A DNA stretch of 7,270 bases from an uncultured Clostridia bacterium (lineage in GTDB: Bacteria > Bacillota > Clostridia > TANB77 > CAG-508), in NCBI GenBank assembly GCA_948919095.1, contig CAQYCU010000069.1:1-7270 (forward strand). Reading direction: 5' to 3'. Made by a program: the position numbers and the translations under genes. Below, one piece after another: positions 6,324 to 7,270 of the stretch. The first letter of the stretch is position 1; each line of letters opens with the position of its first letter. The notes under the pieces were generated by a model. The model searched no databases, was not told where the DNA came from, and saw only the letters and a list, made by a program, of their open reading frames with translations.

Positions 6324-6599
6324 ATGAATTATGAATTTGCAAAATATCCTGATGGTACATTAGGTGTATTTTCTAATATTAGAAAAAAAGAAAATGGAGA
6401 GAAATATATTCATATTACATTTAAAAGAGTGAAAAAATATGAATTTGATATTTATGTTATTGAACTTCCAAGTTATAAGATAATTTTAGAAAGTGGAAAT
6501 TATTCAAAAGAAGAAAAGAAAACATTTTTACAAATTGTTCAAAATGGTGCAGCATTCTTTTTTAAATATGCACGTTTAGGTGGATTAGGAATTAAATAA
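6324..6599 (+). CDS. Hypothetical 91-residue protein in the RhuM transcription unit
   Basis: I do not recognise this protein. It is 91 residues, soluble-looking, with no signal peptide, membrane segment or cysteines. It opens with strand-like stretches (EFAKYPDGTLGVFSNIRK, EKYIHITFKRVKKYEFDIYV, ELPSYKIILESGNYS). A helix EEKKTFLQIVQNGAAFFFKYA follows, and it ends LGGLGIK. This beta-then-helix layout of about 90 residues is common among small element-borne proteins and gives no function. The start is supported by AGGAG at 6310-6314, nine bases upstream. It lies 23 bases after the RhuM stop with no terminator between, and the palindromic element begins immediately after its stop codon. The frame is consistently coding-like, with lysine- and isoleucine-rich AT codon use like RhuM. 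Confidence 0.7.
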   Translation: MNYEFAKYPDGTLGVFSNIRKKENGEKYIHITFKRVKKYEFDIYVIELPSYKIILESGNYSKEEKKTFLQIVQNGAAFFFKYARLGGLGIK

Positions 6600-6744
6600 T
6601 ATTATATAGTAATTATGAATTAAAGAAAACCAAGAATAAAGTTTTAATAATGCAAAAAACACCATTGCCTTAGTTAGCAATGACGTTTTTAGAATCTCAT
6701 ACTACATCTTGGTAGTTGAGTCATAATTATAATACTATATAATA
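6600..6744. repeat. 145-bp nested imperfect palindrome (MITE-like, structured RNA or origin-like)
   Basis: Three pairs of inverted segments are nested around one centre. The outer pair is 6600-6618 with 6721-6744: 11 bp (TATTATATAGT/ACTATATAATA) plus 8 bp (AATTATGA/TCATAATT), with a 5-base bulge on the right. The middle pair is ACCAAGA (6629-6635) with TCTTGGT (6707-6713). The inner pair is 6655-6668 with 6677-6690, 12 of 14 positions paired around CTTAGTTA. It starts one base after the stop of the 91-aa gene. No reading frame of useful length is present. The candidates are a miniature inverted-repeat element without a clear target duplication, a folded RNA, or a replication/transfer site serving the replication gene downstream. 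The sequence shows the pairing; which role applies is open. Confidence 0.6.
6655..6690 (+). terminator. Possible terminator of the RhuM transcription unit (inner hairpin)
   Basis: The inner hairpin pairs CATTGC (6663-6668 region) with GCAATG (6677-6682), and AAAAAC (6655-6660) with GTTTTT (6685-6690), separated by a 2x2 internal loop. The right arm ends in five T's, so the upper stem plus T-run can act as a rho-independent terminator 55 bases after the 91-aa gene. The A-run on the left could serve the opposite strand likewise. It is short, and the T-run may be held in the stem, so strength is uncertain. Confidence 0.4.
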
Positions 6745-6751
6745 ATTACAG

Positions 6752-6780
6752 TTGTCAATAATTCAAGCAATTAATATATT
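6752..6780 (+). promoter_or_regulatory. Sigma-A-type promoter of the replication gene
   Basis: TTGTCA (6752-6757) and TATATT (6775-6780) are spaced by exactly 17 bases, with one and two mismatches to consensus (TTGACA, TATAAT). Transcription would start near 6787, giving a leader of about 27 bases before ATG 6814. The promoter is overlapped by a perfect inverted repeat (see 6757-6792), implying repression or autoregulation. Confidence 0.6.
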
Positions 6781-6792
6781 GCTTGAATTATT
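6757..6792. promoter_or_regulatory. Palindromic operator candidate across the replication gene promoter
   Basis: AATAATTCAAGCAA (6757-6770) and TTGCTTGAATTATT (6779-6792) form a perfect 14-bp inverted repeat around an 8-base centre. The left arm fills the promoter spacer, and the right arm runs from the end of the -10 box past the predicted start point. Since only the end of the right arm would be transcribed, it is better read as a protein-binding DNA site than as an RNA hairpin, unless transcription comes from further upstream. Confidence 0.55.
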
Positions 6793-6813
6793 TATAGAGA
6801 AATGAGGAACTTT

Positions 6814-7270
6814 ATGGATAATGAAAAATATATAGGGTATTATGCAATACTAAATTCTAAAATATTATTCAATGAAGGACTAAAAGCAAATGAAAAACTA
6901 CTATATGCTACAATAACATTATTGGCAAATAAAGAAGGATATTGTTTTGCAACTAATACTTATTTAGCAAATTTATTTAAAGTACAAGCACATACAATAT
7001 CAAGTTGGATTTCTCATCTTTCTAAGCTAGAGTTTGTAAAAGTTAAAATAATAAAAAATGAGAAAAGGGAAATTATCCAAAGAAGAATTTATATAAATGA
7101 TGTACCCTATACTGAAAAAAATACATACCCCTATGGCATAAAAAATACAGAGGGTATGTATCAAAAAGTACAATATAATAATATAAATAATAAGATAGAT
7201 AGATTATTTAATTATATTGGTGTTAGAATAGATATATGGACACATTTTATGAGAGAGTGTATAATAAATT
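6814..7270 (+). CDS. Phage/plasmid-type replication protein, N-terminal part (3' end outside window)
   Basis: The frame opens at ATG 6814, with GAGGA five bases upstream (6804-6808), and stays open for 152 codons to the window edge. Residues about 8-40 (YIGYYAILNSKILFNEGLKANEKLLYATITLL-like) and a helix-turn-helix at about 45-75 (CFATNTYLANLF, HTISSWISHLSKLEFVKV) match the N-terminal module of phage replisome organisers and plasmid replication proteins (HTH_36-type). The wing RRIYIND follows. Such proteins bind repeats at a replication origin and recruit the helicase or its loader. A linker (about 97-127) contains two 8-residue repeats, VPYTEKNT and YPYGIKNT, and an asparagine-rich stretch. 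IDRLFNYI begins the second domain, which is typical for this type. It indicates a prophage, plasmid-derived or integrative element from here rightward. The C-terminal domain, needed to name the subfamily, is outside the window. Confidence 0.85.
   Translation, partial: MDNEKYIGYYAILNSKILFNEGLKANEKLLYATITLLANKEGYCFATNTYLANLFKVQAHTISSWISHLSKLEFVKVKIIKNEKREIIQRRIYINDVPYTEKNTYPYGIKNTEGMYQKVQYNNINNKIDRLFNYIGVRIDIWTHFMRECIIN
7102..7149 (+). repeat. Two tandem 24-bp repeats inside the replication gene
   Basis: 7102-7125 and 7126-7149 are adjacent 24-bp units sharing 16 of 24 bases, including CCCTAT and AAAAATACA at equivalent positions. They encode VPYTEKNT and YPYGIKNT. A 10-bp inverted repeat overlaps them: ATACATACCC (7121-7130) with GGGTATGTAT (7152-7161). 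Repeats in the linker of such genes can be the replication origin, though they may be merely a protein linker repeat. Confidence 0.5.

Noticed and set aside
6600..6813. tRNA, CRISPR array or known riboswitch in the intergenic region before the replication gene
   Set aside because: There is no cloverleaf with T-loop or anticodon features, no regularly spaced direct repeats, and no recognisable riboswitch core; only inverted repeats are present.

Overview
The window reads as chromosomal DNA of an uncultured, very AT-rich, endospore-forming Clostridia-type bacterium (Bacillota). The evidence is a clostridial-style pyruvate kinase, strong purine-rich Shine-Dalgarno sites (AGGAGG class), sigma-A-like promoters and a cotJA-cotJB spore-coat pair. 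No species can be named from the sequence alone.

Layout. Positions 1-626 hold the 3' end of a pyruvate kinase gene, closed by a hairpin terminator. Positions 720-3303 hold a probable two-gene operon: a single-pass membrane protein with an outward-facing domain of possible LolA-like fold, then a divergent DnaB-type hexameric helicase. The helicase keeps its catalytic residues but has a long insertion. A hairpin/U-tract terminator follows it, facing a second GC-rich hairpin that belongs to the convergent gene on the minus strand. That gene (3394-4326, minus) encodes a secreted transglutaminase-like cysteine-protease-fold protein with its own good promoter, and it is visibly less AT-rich than its neighbours. 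Positions 4527-5165 carry cotJA and cotJB. The usual third gene, cotJC (manganese catalase-like), does not follow.

From about 5231 the region looks accessory. A promoter drives a RhuM-family gene (GTG start) and an unrecognised 91-aa gene behind it. Next comes a 145-bp nested palindromic intergenic element. Last is a promoter overlapped by a near-perfect palindrome, reading into a phage/plasmid-type replication protein (N-terminal helix-turn-helix) that runs off the window end. RhuM, palindromic element and replication protein together suggest the edge of, or a relic of, a prophage or integrative element inserted beside the cotJ genes.

How the parts work together: cotJA and cotJB are a genuine co-translated pair. 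The membrane protein and helicase are linked only by co-orientation and close spacing. The RhuM and 91-aa genes look like one transcription unit. No complete, recognised defence system is visible. The least explained items are the helicase/membrane-protein pair, the RhuM/91-aa pair, and the palindromic DNA upstream of the replication gene.
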